Notes: a model not told the origin generated them from the letters alone. Positions 31,935 to 43,395 are shown, counted from the first letter of the stretch. The stretch is DNA of 64,000 bases from Skeletonema tropicum (GCA_037178625.1 CM074146.1:1178001-1242000); one strand, 5' to 3'. Translations and numbers: made by a program.

Positions 31935-32616
31935 CTATTCCGTTCCGAGAAGAGCACTTGTATTGTCGTCATTCTGTTGATTTGAAGTTGACGTTGATAT
32001 AGATGGCGCCTCTACTGCCTCTGTGTCTACTCGGTTTTGTTGGTCGGAGGGCCTCGAAGTAACTGATAATGGAGGTGGAGGGATGCCACCTGCCCCAGCC
32101 CAAGAAGCTCGAGCTGAGGCTGAGGGGTCCCTGTGCCTGTGCAATTCTGTACGTGCGCATGATGGTGACACATTCGACGTAGTCTCGTGATGCTGCAATG
32201 GACCATTCTGATCATTGTGATGTTGTTCGTGCAATGTGAATGGTAGTGGTGGCGGTGACGGTGGCAGAGAATTCGTAGCAAATGAACCCATTGCTCCATC
32301 TCCACCGTTTCCAGCATCGCCATTGATACCGTCTTCGCCTTCATCAGCAGCTATACTCCAGTTGCTACTGCGTCTCCTTAAAGTCCCGGAAGGGAGACCT
32401 GGAGGAGGAACAGCAGGCCGATGTGATGATGGTGATGACGACAATCGGCGAGGATGAATTTGACGATGTTCAGTTTCCGTCTTTTCCTCCTCAGCCATCA
32501 TCGGTGCTTGAATAGACTCTTCACTCCAATCGGAGCGAGAGGAAGGCTGCCAAGCTTTCAACCTGTGATTGCGTAGGTGAGGTTTTCGGAGATGGTTCTT
32601 CGGTTTGGTTCGCCAT
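31935..32616 (-). pseudogene. Ser/Pro-rich family copy 3, frameshifted near the start
   Basis: ATG at 32616 (MANQTEEPSPKTSPTQSQVE). Compared with copy 5, four extra bases at about 32535-32545 (CTCGCTCCG against TTCTG) shift the frame and lead to a stop. From SDWSEESIQAPMMAE onward the frame is open to 31935 and nearly identical to copy 5: LPSGTLRRRSSNWS, INGDAGNGGDGAMGSFA, TTSNVSPSCARTELHRH and a Gln/Asn-rich end. It is probably a recent pseudogene or a sequence error. Confidence 0.65.
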
Positions 32617-33040
32617 CGTCTTCGTTATTGTGTGAAGCCCAAGCTATGTATAATATTCCTACTACATCAATTTTCTATCTATCCTATCTCTCTCCTATCT
32701 CTCTAGAGAGAGAGAGGAGTACTCCTACTACTTATCACACAGGTAATGATGTGAACTGTGAAAATCAAGGCCTAACAAAAAACGAAAATGGAACATGAAC
32801 ATGCACGTGTAAAGTGTCCATTAAATTTTGGTGCCGCACACAATTTACATGATTGAAAGTTCGCCATTTTCAGTCTGTGTGTTTTTGACGAACGGACAAT
32901 GAGATGCTAAAACGACAAGGGAAGGTATGAAAGTCAGAACCGCAGTGCTTTCGTTTGCGGCTATATAAGTATCCCCTAATTTCGGGTCTCATTATGCTTG
33001 ATTGTAAATGTCTGATGAGCACTTTCGAATATGGAAGACT

Positions 33041-33213
33041 CTAAGTAGCAATGATTGATTCAAACAACAACAGAAACAGTGGCGTCGGAGCTTGGATAGA
33101 ATCTTCACTCCAACTCCAATTGGATACGAGTAGGATGGCTGCGAAGCTGTCTAATTTTGACTGCATGGATGTTGTCGAGGCTTTGGGGCTTGTCGTTCGA
33201 TTTGGTTTGCCGT
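33041..33213 (-). pseudogene. Ser/Pro-rich family copy 4, 5' fragment without start
   Basis: Only the first third remains. The conserved MANQIERQ reads ACG GCA AAC CAA here, so the start codon is lost. After it the frame shifts and then reads QSKLDSFAAILLVSNW and SEDSIQAPTP before the similarity ends. Confidence 0.65.
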
Positions 33214-33219
33214 GCATTT

Positions 33220-34346
33220 GCAAATAGGTATGATACTTGTAGGTAAGTTCTTCTGAGGAGTACCTATGAGTTTTGAGGCGCGGGTAAGAAATTGTGAGAG
33301 AAATAATTGTCCCAAAGAGAGTAGGCCTGAACTACCGAGATGGCATACCATCCACTCCGCTCTGCACGTTGAAGCACACCTGCTACTCGTGTGAAATAAT
33401 CCCAAACAGCAAGCCGAAAGCATTGGCGATCACACCACAACCACACGTGGATAGAGCGAAACCGCTAGTCCACCAGAAGCGCCTTGGCGGTCTAAACAGA
33501 CCCGCTTTTCGAAGATCCAACCATTAAGGGAAATTAGTTTACGCTAAGCTACAAGTGTGAGCTCAGGATCACTGGCGGAGCGCCCAAGTAACCAGCCGAT
33601 TTAAAGTTGTGCGCACTGAATACTCCAGTCGTCGAACGATGACACTCTCGTTGTGTGTGGAAAAGGTGTCAATGGTTGATGTTTTGCCAATAGTCTGACC
33701 CTCGGCTTTCATTTCCGACAATGTCTCCATTGCGTCATCCATTTCTTCGTCAGTGCGTCCTTGTTCTTTATCACTCCATACACCGTCTTGACTATGCATG
33801 GCGTAAGAGGTGATGATGATTGATGATCTACTCACCTTTCTCGAAAAGATACTTCAGAGTTTAGAATGTGCTTGACCAGCACACATTTTTTATTGCGTCT
33901 CAATCACAGCGCTGCAGCAGCAGGCAGTTCATAACACACACAATTTTGATACACTCACACATACAATTTTGATGCAATCACGCACACAAATTTTAATGAT
34001 AAACAAGGTGCGCGCGGGAGTTTGAACAGGTTTTCACATCAAAAAGAGTGTAAATCGGTACTAAAGGTGAAAACAAGCATTGAGTGCCGTATGCCAACAG
34101 CGATACCGTCGCCGCGGAAGAGAGACAGAAAAATGAGGAGGCTTATTCTCTGACACCTTTCTCTGACACGACTGAATTACAGATGTAATTATATAAAATG
34201 CTTGCTTTGTGTCGTTGACGGTAGGCGTCTGCGTTCTGCGTTCACTACTCATGTAAGGAGCGGCCAGAGAACGCAACCAACAACCCCAGACCAACAACAT
34301 AGCAAGTGTTGTGAAGCAGCGCAGCATTAGCAGGACTAGCGCAAAG
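33220..34346. other. gene-poor spacer and leader of ankyrin copy 2
   Basis: No firm gene. An 88-codon minus-strand frame (33835-33569) is unassigned. Three imperfect copies of CACACACAATTTTGAT lie at 33935-33995. From 34220 the sequence is the cassette leader. Confidence 0.4.
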
Positions 34347-35169
34347 ATGTCAAGTTCCAACTTCCAACTTCTAAATCCTGTCGCCGTCCTACTCGGACTT
34401 GTCAAGTCTCAGGATTGGAAGACGATCCGAACACTCATGAAGGTTTCGAGCCCAGATTGTTTCCGCGCAACGGCTTAGTTCTGTCTCTTCGTACTCCAAG
34501 CATAAACTCAATGGCACGACGCTTCTACATGCTACTGTGAGAGAAAATCCTCCATATGATGTTGTCGCCAACATCATCAATCTTTGTCCTGAACTGCTAG
34601 CGGCGACAGATGGCCTCGGTCGGACTCCTCTCCACATCGCAGCTGGCTCTCAAGCTTGTCCCCGGCTACTTAAGCTCATCGCTCGTGCATATCCAGCTGC
34701 ATGCGATGTCCAGGATGAGGGTGGAAGGACCCCGTTACATTTCATTTGTGATACATCCTTTGTTCTCTTTGCAAGCGATGAACACCCATCATCTACGCCT
34801 CGGCATCGAAAAGGCCCGAAGCATGAAGCTGTCGTTGCTTTATTATCAGCGTCAATGAATGCTGCTGCAATAGAAGACTGTGACGAAATGAGCCCCCTAG
34901 AGCATGCAATCATGTGCGATGCATCGTTGAAGACTGTGAAGCGACTGCAATCTTCAGCTAGGAAATCAAATAAGGCACGTGCACGTGCTCGACCTTCAAG
35001 TGATAGTCCTGATTCTGGAACAAACAAAGGAAGACGAGTATCAAGCACACCCGATGATTTTCCCAATTGCTCTGAATCATCTGAATTAAGTATGATGGCA
35101 AGAGCATATGTACCAAGCTGCAGCAAGTTGCAAAAGGCAAGTACGAATTCCGATCTACGGATAGATTGA
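34347..35169 (+). pseudogene. ankyrin-repeat protein, cassette copy 2, broken
   Basis: ATG at 34347. A one-base insertion (GGCTTAGTTCTG against GGCTAGTGCTG in copy 1) creates a TAG at codon 44 (34476-34478). The frame re-opens at once, and the rest reads as in copies 1 and 3, with VTRENPPYDVV-like ankyrin units and the C-terminus NKGRRVSSTPDDFPNCSESS. It then runs longer (MMARAYVPSCSKLQ) to 35169. A later ATG at 34537 could still make an N-terminally short protein. Confidence 0.7.
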
Positions 35170-36125
35170 TGAGTTGATGGACTATTGTAGACATAGATTG
35201 TAACATATCATATTAGGTAGTTTTAAGCTCTGCTACCCAATGTCATAATAACATGTCCGTACGGCTGTGGTGAAAACGTATGTTCCCAGGCAGCAAGGCA
35301 AGAACGCACGGGGTCTCTTTCCTTTTACATATGCTGGCAAGGAACATGCTATAAATGTGAAGCTCTACGACTACATCATATACCATTTGCTTATATACCG
35401 TGCGTACGTGCCGAGAAGCTACGCTACCTTAGCTCTTGAAACACAACATCATGTGCACTGTAAAGTTCAAGGCCTACTACAGAAGACGAACATGTTGAAC
35501 ATGCAAAAAGGTGTCAGTACATATCAAAAAAATTTTGGTACCATAGACAATTTACATAAGTACTTAGGAGTACATGATACGTGATTGAAAGTTCGCCATT
35601 TTCAGTCTATGTGTTTCATAGAACGGACAATTGGATGCTGAAACGACAAGGGAAGGTAGAACCGCAAGAACAAGTTGATGAGCAGTTTTCGATTATTATT
35701 TAAGAAGTGCATACTTCCTGCGTGATTCCGGCGACTTCAGTATCGATATCCTTAAGTTGTTGCAATTGTCTGAGCGGTTTCAAAAGTGTCCTGAGTCTCA
35801 GTGCATGGCATTCACAAAGGCTAATGACGTTCCGATTCATCGGAAGAAAGTGAGAGGGGCAAAATCGACCTAAACCATGGGATTATCGCCGTAGTAATAA
35901 CTACTACACACCCAAAATCAACCGATCTGTGGACCCCTCTTGATATGTTCCTCTTGACACTCTTTTGAATCACATATCCATAGGGGTCCACATTTGGGGT
36001 CAAGTAGATGGTGATTTATGGCATCACAAAAGATGAGAGCTCTTATCCCTCGCTCATCACTCATCGGCTGTCCAACGAGCGGCTCAGCCATTCGTTTTTC
36101 ATTCAATCTATATATCGTTGACATA
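35170..36125. repeat. duplicated cassette 3' flank and GNAT-gene leader copy
   Basis: No gene seen. 35200-35400 repeats the sequence after ankyrin copy 1 (TTTTACATATGCTGGCAAGG). 35470-35665 repeats 32755-32945 (GATTGAAAGTTCGCCATTTT). 35850-36160 repeats 37878-38190, the leader of the GNAT gene. Confidence 0.8.
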
Positions 36126-36302
36126 ATGAAGACACTAGCATTCTTGAGTCTATCCACAGCTCTTCGATCAAGGAGCGACGATGAAAGAGCTCCAGCTTCA
36201 AAATATGTTTTTCTCTTCAGCTTCAATCATCAAAGTACCTCATCCGACCAGGTGACCGTCGAAAGTTGGAGAGCACACATGATGAACCCTATGCTGAGCT
36301 AA
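36126..36302 (+). pseudogene. chimeric ORF: GNAT-gene N-terminus joined to ankyrin-cassette 3' exon
   Basis: The first codons (MKTLAFLSLSTALRSRS) and the 300 bases upstream match the start and leader of the GNAT gene at 38161. From DDERAPASKYVF onward the sequence matches the 3' region of ankyrin copy 3 (minus, about 57490-57600), including an unused acceptor (TTTTTCTCTTCAG) and STSSDQVTVESW. The 58-codon frame is open. It is a recombination product; whether it is expressed is unknown. Confidence 0.55.
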
Positions 36303-36683
36303 GATTCGATGCATTGCGTTTGTTAGATACTGTCGAGATTTTAGAAGAAGGGGAAGTAGAGAGGATGTGATCAACTACAAAACTTGACGATGGCCATGGA
36401 GCATGAGTTGCACATCAAGTTGCAAGAGGCAAGTACGAATTCCAATCTACATATAGATTGATGAGTTGAAGGACTAAGTATAGACATAGATTGTAACATA
36501 TCATATTTGGTAAATTTGAGCTCTTCTACCCATTGGCATAATAATATGTCCGTACGGCTGTGGCGCGAAGCGTATTTCCGAGGCAGTAAGGAAAGAACGG
36601 GGTCTATTTCCTTTTACATATGCTGGCAAGGAATATGCTATAAATGTGAAGCTCTATCACTATCACTATCATCCTTTGCTTCT

Positions 36684-37367
36684 CTATTCCGTTCCGAGAA
36701 GAGCACTTGTATTGTCGTCATTCTGTTGATTTGAAGTTGACGTTGATATAGATGGCGCCTCTACTGCCTCTGTGTCTACTCGGTTTTGTTGGTCGGAGGG
36801 CCTCGAAGTAACTGATAATGGAGGTGGAGGGATGCCACCTGCCCCAGCCCAAGAAGCTCGAGCTGAGGCTGAGGGGTCCCTATCCCTATGCCTGTGCAAT
36901 TCTGTACGTGCGCATGATGGTGACACATTCGATGTAGTCTCGTGATGCTGCAATGGACCATTCTGATCATTGTGACGTTGTCCATACAATGTGAATGGTA
37001 GTGGTGGCGGTGACGGTGGCAGAGAATTCGTAGCAAATGAACCCATTGCTTCATCTCCACCGTTTCCAGCATCGCCATTGATACCGTCTTCGCCTTCATC
37101 AGCAGCTATACTCCAGTTGCTACTGCGCCTCCTTAAAGTTCCGGACGGGAGACCTGGTGGAGGAACAGCAGGCCGATGAGATGATGGTGATGACGACAAT
37201 CGGCGAGGATGAATTTGACGATGTTCAGTTTCCGTCTTGTCCTTCTCAGCCATCATCGGTGCTTGAATAGACTCTCCACTCCAATCAGAAAGGAAGGCTG
37301 CCAAGCTTTCAACCTGTGATTGCGTTGGTGAGGTTTTCGGGGTTGGTTCTTCGGTTTGGTTCGCCAT
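36684..37367 (-). CDS. Ser/Pro-rich family copy 5, intact
   Basis: ATG at 37367 (MANQTEEPTPKTSPTQSQVE); an ATG three codons upstream exists but is not conserved. 227 residues with no lesion. Order of blocks: SLAAFLSDWSGESIQAPMMA near residues 21-40, a His/Arg/Ser-rich part, LPSGTLRRRSSNWS (a basic-residue kinase-site pattern), Gly/Asp-rich INGDAGNGGDEAMGS, Pro-rich PPSPPPLPF, TTSNVSPSCARTELHRH, GAGGIPPPPL and a Gln/Asn/Ser-rich tail. Predicted mostly disordered. No known family; the constant blocks between variable stretches suggest selection on short motifs. Confidence 0.65.
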   Translation of the reverse strand: MANQTEEPTPKTSPTQSQVESLAAFLSDWSGESIQAPMMAEKDKTETEHRQIHPRRLSSSPSSHRPAVPPPGLPSGTLRRRSSNWSIAADEGEDGINGDAGNGGDEAMGSFATNSLPPSPPPLPFTLYGQRHNDQNGPLQHHETTSNVSPSCARTELHRHRDRDPSASARASWAGAGGIPPPPLSVTSRPSDQQNRVDTEAVEAPSISTSTSNQQNDDNTSALLGTE

Positions 37368-37453
37368 CGTCTTCATTATTGCGTGAAGCCTAACATGTAC
37401 TACATAATCACGAAACGCACTTTCATGTTGTAAGTAATCTATTCTCCAGTGGG

Positions 37454-37586
37454 TCCACCGTAGTTGCCCGCTTTGGCACTTGCCCGTCCACAGTAGTTGC
37501 CCGCTGGAAAATCCGGACCCAGGAAGTCCGGACACTAACAGATACCGTATTCCGTAGTTGTCCGTCAACCGTAGTTGCCCGCCCCA
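37454..37586. repeat. four copies of CCGTAGTTGCCCGC
   Basis: Copies at 37458, about 37490 (CAGTAGTTGCCCGC), 37554 (GTAGTTGTCCG) and 37568, with irregular spacing. Between the second and third is an inverted pair, TCCGGAC / GTCCGGA. Confidence 0.75.
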
Positions 37587-37877
37587 ACGAGAAGACACAC
37601 CCGCGGGCAAACGGAGGACTCACTGTATCTATCTACTTATCTAACTCAAAACACTTTGAGACGTTTTAGAACCGCTTAAATGCGAATCCTGTTGTAACAA
37701 CACCCAATCATCCTGAATTGCATAGAAATAGCAAACCAGGGAGAAGCGATGCGGTTTTAAATAGTCCTCTCTAGAGAGAGGGTCATCCGACCTGCACACC
37801 AGTCTCCTCTAGGAGTATCTATTCGTCTGACGAAAGACAGACGGGTCACGCGTATCGCGTATCATTTTTATTCTGTG

Positions 37878-38190
37878 AGAGGGGCAAAATCGACCTAAAC
37901 CATGGGATTATCGCCGTAGTAATAACTACTACACACCCAAAATTGACCGATCTGTGGACCCCTCTTGATATGTTCCTCTTGACACTCTTTTGAATCACAT
38001 ACCTAGAGGGGTCCACATTTGGGGTCAAGCAAATGGTGATTTATGGCATCACAACGATAAGAGCTCCCAGTACGTAGCAACCCATATCCCTCGGCTGTCA
38101 TTTGAGCTCGAGCGGCTCATACCATCCATACATCAGTCAATCTACATCGTTGACATCATAATGAAGACACTATCATTCTTGAGTCTATCC
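37878..38190. repeat. direct duplication of 35850-36160 (GNAT leader)
   Basis: GAGAGGGGCAAAATCGACC through GGGGTCCACATTTGGGGTC and GGTGATTTATGGCATCAC agree with the upstream copy apart from scattered changes. It contains the GNAT start codon. Confidence 0.9.
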
Positions 38191-39426
38191 TCCACAGCTA
38201 CTATTCGATCAAGGAGCCATAATCATCATCATTGCGGCATTGCTCCTCAGAAATATCATCAGCAGCATCCTTCTCCATTGCCGCCGCCAACTTGTCAGTT
38301 CAAATCAACCCATCATCATCATCGTGATCATCACGTGACGTCCAGATGGCTGACAACTGCTTCGCTTCTGCGCTCTTCGAACAATCATCCTGATGAATAT
38401 GATGCGGATGTTCCGTCAATAGTACGATGTAACACACATGATAACAATACTTTGCACCACATCTATCAAATGAATGGTGCTGCCCTCCATCAACTTTTCA
38501 TGATACAACAACAGCAACACGAAGAAGAGCGTCGTTTTCACATGGGACACTCCACAAAAGTGAAAGTGGAATGCGAGACGAGCGGCAACAACTATACTGA
38601 ATCATCATCTTGTACTACAATCTTGGACAGAGTAGTTGTCAACAACTGCACCACCACCACCACTGCTAGTAGTGACGAAACAACATCATCACGAACAACA
38701 ACAACTTCAATGAGACAAGATTATTATGAACCAGAAGTTTACTTTGTAGCTCTATCCAAGAACCGCACCATTGACATCTGTACGAATCAAGACAATAATT
38801 TCGGACTACAGTCTGCAACAATTGCGAATGTGGAACAACAACTTGGATCATCATCAATGGTAATAATGGGTATAATTACTCTGCAGCTGAGGCATAAATC
38901 ACCTCTTATAGCTGGTCCGTCTACCACCACCAACATCAACAACAATAACAGTAGTGATGCAAACAGTAGTAATGGTCCAACAAGTACAAACAACAATAAT
39001 GATCCAAAAAAAAGTAGTGCAAAGAACAGTGATGATAATTCATCAAGTGTTACAAACAGCAATAATGATTCAAGTAGTTATAGTAGCAAGAAGAACAGCG
39101 AAGATCTTCCAGCAGCGGTTACAACATTATTACCAACACCACACTATTACATCAACAATGTCCAAGTAGAACCACAATTTCGTCAACAAGGGATTGGATC
39201 TAGTTTGCTTCATGCAATTGTCGAGTATTGCAGCAAAGAAGAAGGATATCATCAGCAGCAGCATGGTGGTGGTTTTGGCAGCAGTAGCGGTAGTGGCAGA
39301 TATTATAGCAATAGCAGTAGTATTGAAAGTAGTATTGAAAGTAGTATTAGGGAGAAGAAGAACACCATCGAAGAGCGACAACGTCAAAAATTGATACAAC
39401 GACAACAACAGAGACGAAACAACCAA

Positions 39427-39458
<32 letters not shown>

Positions 39459-39666
39459 TACCAATACTGATAATTTGCACAACAACAACAACAATCCATC
39501 ATCATCATCAGTCTCCAACACTGATGATGATGAGCAAGAGAGAAGAATTCCAATTGTATTATCAGTCGATACGGACAATATCCCGGCAGTTCGATTGTAT
39601 GAAAAGTTTGGGTTTGAGTATTTGGAACGGAATGATGTGTTTTGTATGATGGTGCGTGCTACGTAA
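38161..39666 (+). CDS. GNAT-family N-acetyltransferase with Q/N/S-rich insertions
   Basis: ATG at 38161 (MKTLSFLSLSSTATIRSR); an upstream TTG frame extension is in the duplicated leader and is unlikely. 501 residues. The C-terminal half carries the GNAT core: YYINNVQVEPQFRQQGIGSS (acetyl-CoA binding motif A, Q-x-x-G-x-G) and VLSVDTDNIPAVRLYEKFGF (motif B, N-x-x-A-x-x-x-Y-x-x-x-G-F). The two are separated by about 110 residues of Gln-, Asn- and Ser-rich sequence (polyQ at nt 39424-39459), where ordinary GNATs have under 30. A second such region lies before motif A. The N-terminus is His/Ser-rich and could be an organelle presequence. Substrate unknown. Confidence 0.8.
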
Positions 39667-40283
39667 GTATATCGATAGTTGATATTCGATCGATTTGTGG
39701 AGGTGAGTTAGTTGGGGGGGGGGGGTGAGATTTGATTGTATGTTGGAGACGATCAAGACAATGTTGGGCTTGGTTTGAGATCAACAATAAGGCCCAATGA
39801 TTCCACTTATTATTGCATCCCTAAGACAGACTTCGAAAGTGTGTGTTTGAACGAGAGAGATGAAGATAGAAGAACATAATTACTTAGTGCGAAAGATCAT
39901 GCAGAGAACAAGCAACAACAAAGAAGAGTCTCTCTCAGCAAGATCCTCCTGGATACTGTATGTATGTAGACTTTGTAGTGAATAGGTTTGGCGAATAATC
40001 CAGTATCCATTCAGTATCCATTAGTATCCAGTATCCAGTATCCATTCAGTATCCATTCAGTATCCATTCAGTATCCAATATCCAGTATCCAGTATCCAGT
40101 ATCCAATACTTATCCATCTCTCTCCTTGAGAGAGAATGATGGCGTTGTGTTGACTTTGTAACAAGACATGAAAGGAAAACATTCCAAACTTAATTTAATG
40201 TAATAGATTGGCTGAGGACGATAGGCGTTTCATAATTTTATGAGGATACAACTACAACTCTGGAAGACCTGGAAATCAAAAGA
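39667..40283. other. spacer with poly-G and minisatellite
   Basis: No gene. A run of about a dozen G at 39714-39725 and the minisatellite at 39999-40110. Confidence 0.6.
39999..40110. repeat. minisatellite of CAGTATCCATT / CAGTATC units
   Basis: Mixed units CCAGTATC and CATTCAGTATC repeated about ten times. A sister array of the same units lies at 41660-41805; the two bracket the transposase pseudogene. Confidence 0.9.
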
Positions 40284-41563
40284 TCAACAGACATCAAAAG
40301 GAGGGTGACCATTCTCATAATCGTACTGGATAACTCCAACAATTGCATTGACAGCCATCCTGTGGAGCTCCATTCGATGTCCAATGCTTGTCCCATGGCG
40401 AAAGCGACCACCGAGGATGTTGAATGTCTTCAGGCGCCAATGAAACGTCTCTTGACAATTCTTGCACCTGGGCTGGCCAAAAACTCCTTGAAATCTTTTG
40501 CTTGTTCTTCTTTTGTCATGACAGTTTTGTCTGGCTCCCCTTCATATCCACTATCTGCTACACATTTCTCATTGTCCTTAAGCTGAAAGTAGAGAGCGCT
40601 GCGGTCCCATTCAGTTTTGTTTTGATCTTTCTTGCCGCCGCGGAATACTGTGATGTCATCAGTCGATGGTACTTAGGCTTAGGGCCTCTGACTGATGTAA
40701 CACGCGCTTCGTATATCGCGAGAGAGAATTCATACTTCAATCCACAAGAATGTGTCTAAGTGAAAGCATAATATGGGATTGGGTGAGCGAGAGAAAGACA
40801 GAAAGATATCAGATAGGGCAGAGGAAGCAGCGACTCTTACCTTATAATCAAACCATTTCAATGTTGGATCCAATCTCATCTCTTGAATCATAAACGTAGA
40901 GCAATCAACAGTGCGGCCAATTTCAACATCATCCTTCAATTCGAACACGACCTTCCTCCTTCCAATAACTGCCATCTTTTTGCCATAATCAATAATTGTT
41001 GCCCCAATGTATTCCTCACAATACTTCCATCTTCCAGAAAGGACAGGATAAGTGCCGTACATTGCATACTTCAAACGCAATGGTTCAAACTTTACTTGCT
41101 TCCAATCACCCGGGCCGTAAGTGCCAATGAAAAGGTGGGTGTCAGATGTATCATCGTTTAATTCTTTGATGATGTCTCTCTTTGCTGTGCTATTTTTCCA
41201 CGGGCTCGGGGGAGCATCATCATTTTGGTTCTTTGAAGTGTTTGTGCTCCTTTCGGTGTGGCTGTCATCTGGAGCACGGACGTTTGCCTTGCCTTGGTTG
41301 GCCCTGTTGGTCGTACTTCTCGTAGATTCCTCCCCTCTTTGTCTTCTCATTTCTTGACGCAAGATAGGCACGCCAAGAAAGGAGGTGGGCAAATCAGATG
41401 ATTCATCTGCAAATTCTTCTTCATCGGCAGAGGAGGGGGCGGATGAGGCGGATGAGACACTGTCACTGTCAGTGTGGTCTTCCTGCCTCAAATATGAGTG
41501 GTAAGCCGCCAGAGGAAGTGACCTTGGCTTAACGTCATCCCGCTTATGCTTGTAAGCACCTCC
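40284..41563 (-). pseudogene. DDE transposase (DDE_4/Harbinger-like), frameshifted
   Basis: Exon 1 about 41563-40841 and exon 2 40755-40284, across an 85-base GTAAGAG...CTTAG intron that joins KWFDYK to THSCGLKYEFSLAIYE. The N-terminal part is acidic/Ser-rich. The DDE domain: first D in TVDCSTFMIQE, then LKYEFSLAIYEARVTSVRGP, second D in EKCVADSGYEGEP, and E in CQETFHWRLKTFN, followed by GRFRHGTS and VIQYDYENGHPPF at the end. These blocks match the plant/algal DDE_4 superfamily. Exon 2 needs two frame changes (near 40670 and 40470), so it is not functional as written. An acceptor-like AAATAG before 41563 suggests an earlier exon. No TIRs found. Confidence 0.7.
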
Positions 41564-41659
41564 CTATTTATCTCTCTAGAGAGAGTAGAGATGTGCCTCT
41601 ATTCCATCAATCATCAAATCATGATGTGTGCGGCATGTTCGTGTCAGTATAAATCTGGT

Positions 41660-41805
41660 TTCCAGTATCCAATATCCAGTATCCAGTATCCAGTATCCAG
41701 TATCCAGTATCCAGTATTCAGTATTCAGTATTCAGTATTCAGTATTCAGTATCCATTCAGTATCCAGTACTTATCCAGCTATCCAGTATCCGTTTAGTAT
41801 CCACA
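41660..41805. repeat. minisatellite of CCAGTATC / TCAGTAT units
   Basis: More than ten units. A block with C (CCAGTATC) is followed by a block with T (TTCAGTA), showing local homogenisation of a point variant. Sister to 39999-40110. Confidence 0.92.
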
Positions 41806-42085
41806 ATCGCCAAAATGTACGTAGGTAACATAATCCTACTTAGGTACTATACTAGTAAACCAGGATCTTGCAGAGATGCAATCAAAGAATTGGATTTCAA
41901 CCATCACTCGAAAGCAGATAAATGAACGTCACTTTATCATTATCTGCTGCATTTACTTTACCATATAATTCCTCATCGCCATTCTCTAGAGTTTTGAATT
42001 AGACTCCATACTTCTTATTCTCACCACTTGACAACGCAACACAACCGCATCATCACTTCACATACACATACATCATCCTATCTAT

Positions 42086-43129
42086 CTACAAACTAGACCT
42101 ACCACTAACAACCCCAACTTCCGGATAATGATGCTTGTACCAATGCTTGGCAATCTCAGCACGAGTAGTCACCCAAACATCATCATCACCTAAACTCGCA
42201 ACAAAGTCCAAAAACTCTTCTAATCCCTTGGCCCTACCCGGCCGCCCAACCAATCGACAATGTAATCCCACACTCATCATTTTAGGACTTCCATTCCGGC
42301 CCTCTTCAATCAAATAACTCAGATTGTCTTTCAAATACGTACTAAACTCTTTTCCATGTGAGAATCCATTCGGACTAGCAAATCTCATGTCATTCTCACT
42401 AAGAGTGTACGGGATAATCAAATGTGGCTGTCCCTCCTCAGTCCGTGTCCAATAGGGCAAATCATCATTATACGCATCCGAATCATACAAAAATCCACCC
42501 TCTTCCATCACCAATCGACGTGTATTGACATTGGGCTTTCCCTGATACATCCCCACCGGACGTACACCCAACAAATCTTTATGAATCTGCACGGATCGTG
42601 CAATATGCTCCCGTTCCACATCCAAGGCAACATTCTGATAATCCCACCACCTATATCCATGACTTGCCACCTCCCACCCACAATGTTGAATGGCGTGCTT
42701 CATGGATTCACAAACTGGTGGATTACGTTCGAGTGCCATACCAACTGCAAATACCGTACAAGGGACTTGATACTTTTCAACTAGTAAGTTGTACAGTCTC
42801 CAATATCCAGCACGAGATCCATAATCATACAATGATTCCATGTTGGCATGACGTTGATTGGGTATAGCTCCCGCTCCAACTATTTCACTTAGTAGCTTTT
42901 CACTTTCGTTGTCACCGTGTAGGAGACAGTTTTCACCGCCCTCTTCGTAGTTGAGGACGAGATTGAGAGCTACCTTGGCACCGTTGGGCCAGACGACGGG
43001 TGGAGGTGAATTTGCATAGCCAATCATGTCGCGGCGGCTGCTGTTTATGTCACCGTAGGAAGAGAGCCCATCGTTGGCGTGTGCCGAGAGTGGATAGGAG
43101 GAGGATGTGTTTTTGTTGTCTGGTGACAT
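42086..43129 (-). CDS. puuE: allantoinase, PuuE type (NodB-like polysaccharide-deacetylase fold)
   Basis: 347 residues, ATG at 43129, single exon. The family hydrolyses allantoin to allantoate in purine breakdown and needs no metal, unlike amidohydrolase allantoinases. Diagnostic blocks in order: WPNGAKVALNLVLNYEEGGE, NMESLYDYGSRAGYWRL, CTVFAVGMALERNPPV, EVASHGYRWWDYQNV, NTRRLVMEEGGFLYDSDAYN, DLPYWTR, LIIPYTLSENDMRFA, MMSVGLHCRLVGRPGR. Length is close to the bacterial enzyme (about 310), with 40 extra N-terminal residues that are Ser-rich and show no clear signal peptide. Diatoms use ureides as nitrogen source and store. High confidence in family; the reaction is inferred from it. Confidence 0.92.
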   Translation of the reverse strand: MSPDNKNTSSSYPLSAHANDGLSSYGDINSSRRDMIGYANSPPPVVWPNGAKVALNLVLNYEEGGENCLLHGDNESEKLLSEIVGAGAIPNQRHANMESLYDYGSRAGYWRLYNLLVEKYQVPCTVFAVGMALERNPPVCESMKHAIQHCGWEVASHGYRWWDYQNVALDVEREHIARSVQIHKDLLGVRPVGMYQGKPNVNTRRLVMEEGGFLYDSDAYNDDLPYWTRTEEGQPHLIIPYTLSENDMRFASPNGFSHGKEFSTYLKDNLSYLIEEGRNGSPKMMSVGLHCRLVGRPGRAKGLEEFLDFVASLGDDDVWVTTRAEIAKHWYKHHYPEVGVVSGRSSL

Positions 43130-43395
43130 GCTTGGAATGGAATGGTTTGAATATCAATGTCGATAGATGAATGAATGAGCGCAGTTTTCTTTCTTAGTTC
43201 TCTAGAGATACTCTATTGTTTGTATTGTATGACGTAAAGTTAATCACGATTCGCCAATAATTATTATTGCGATGATGATGGACGCTGGTTGAATGTTATA
43301 TACTCGTTATACTCTAATTGAAAACGAAGTTAGGGCAGATTCAAAATGAAATGATGAGCAATTTTGCACAGAACTGGTAGATAGATCAATAGATA

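Noticed and set aside
33294..33527. Plus-strand frame as a reverse-transcriptase piece
   Set aside because: A few residues look suggestive, but no RT motif is present and the frame is short.
37990..38160. 57-codon N-terminal extension of the GNAT gene
   Set aside because: It starts at TTG inside a leader duplicated at 35850-36160; the ATG at 38161 is shared with the chimeric ORF and fits a presequence better.
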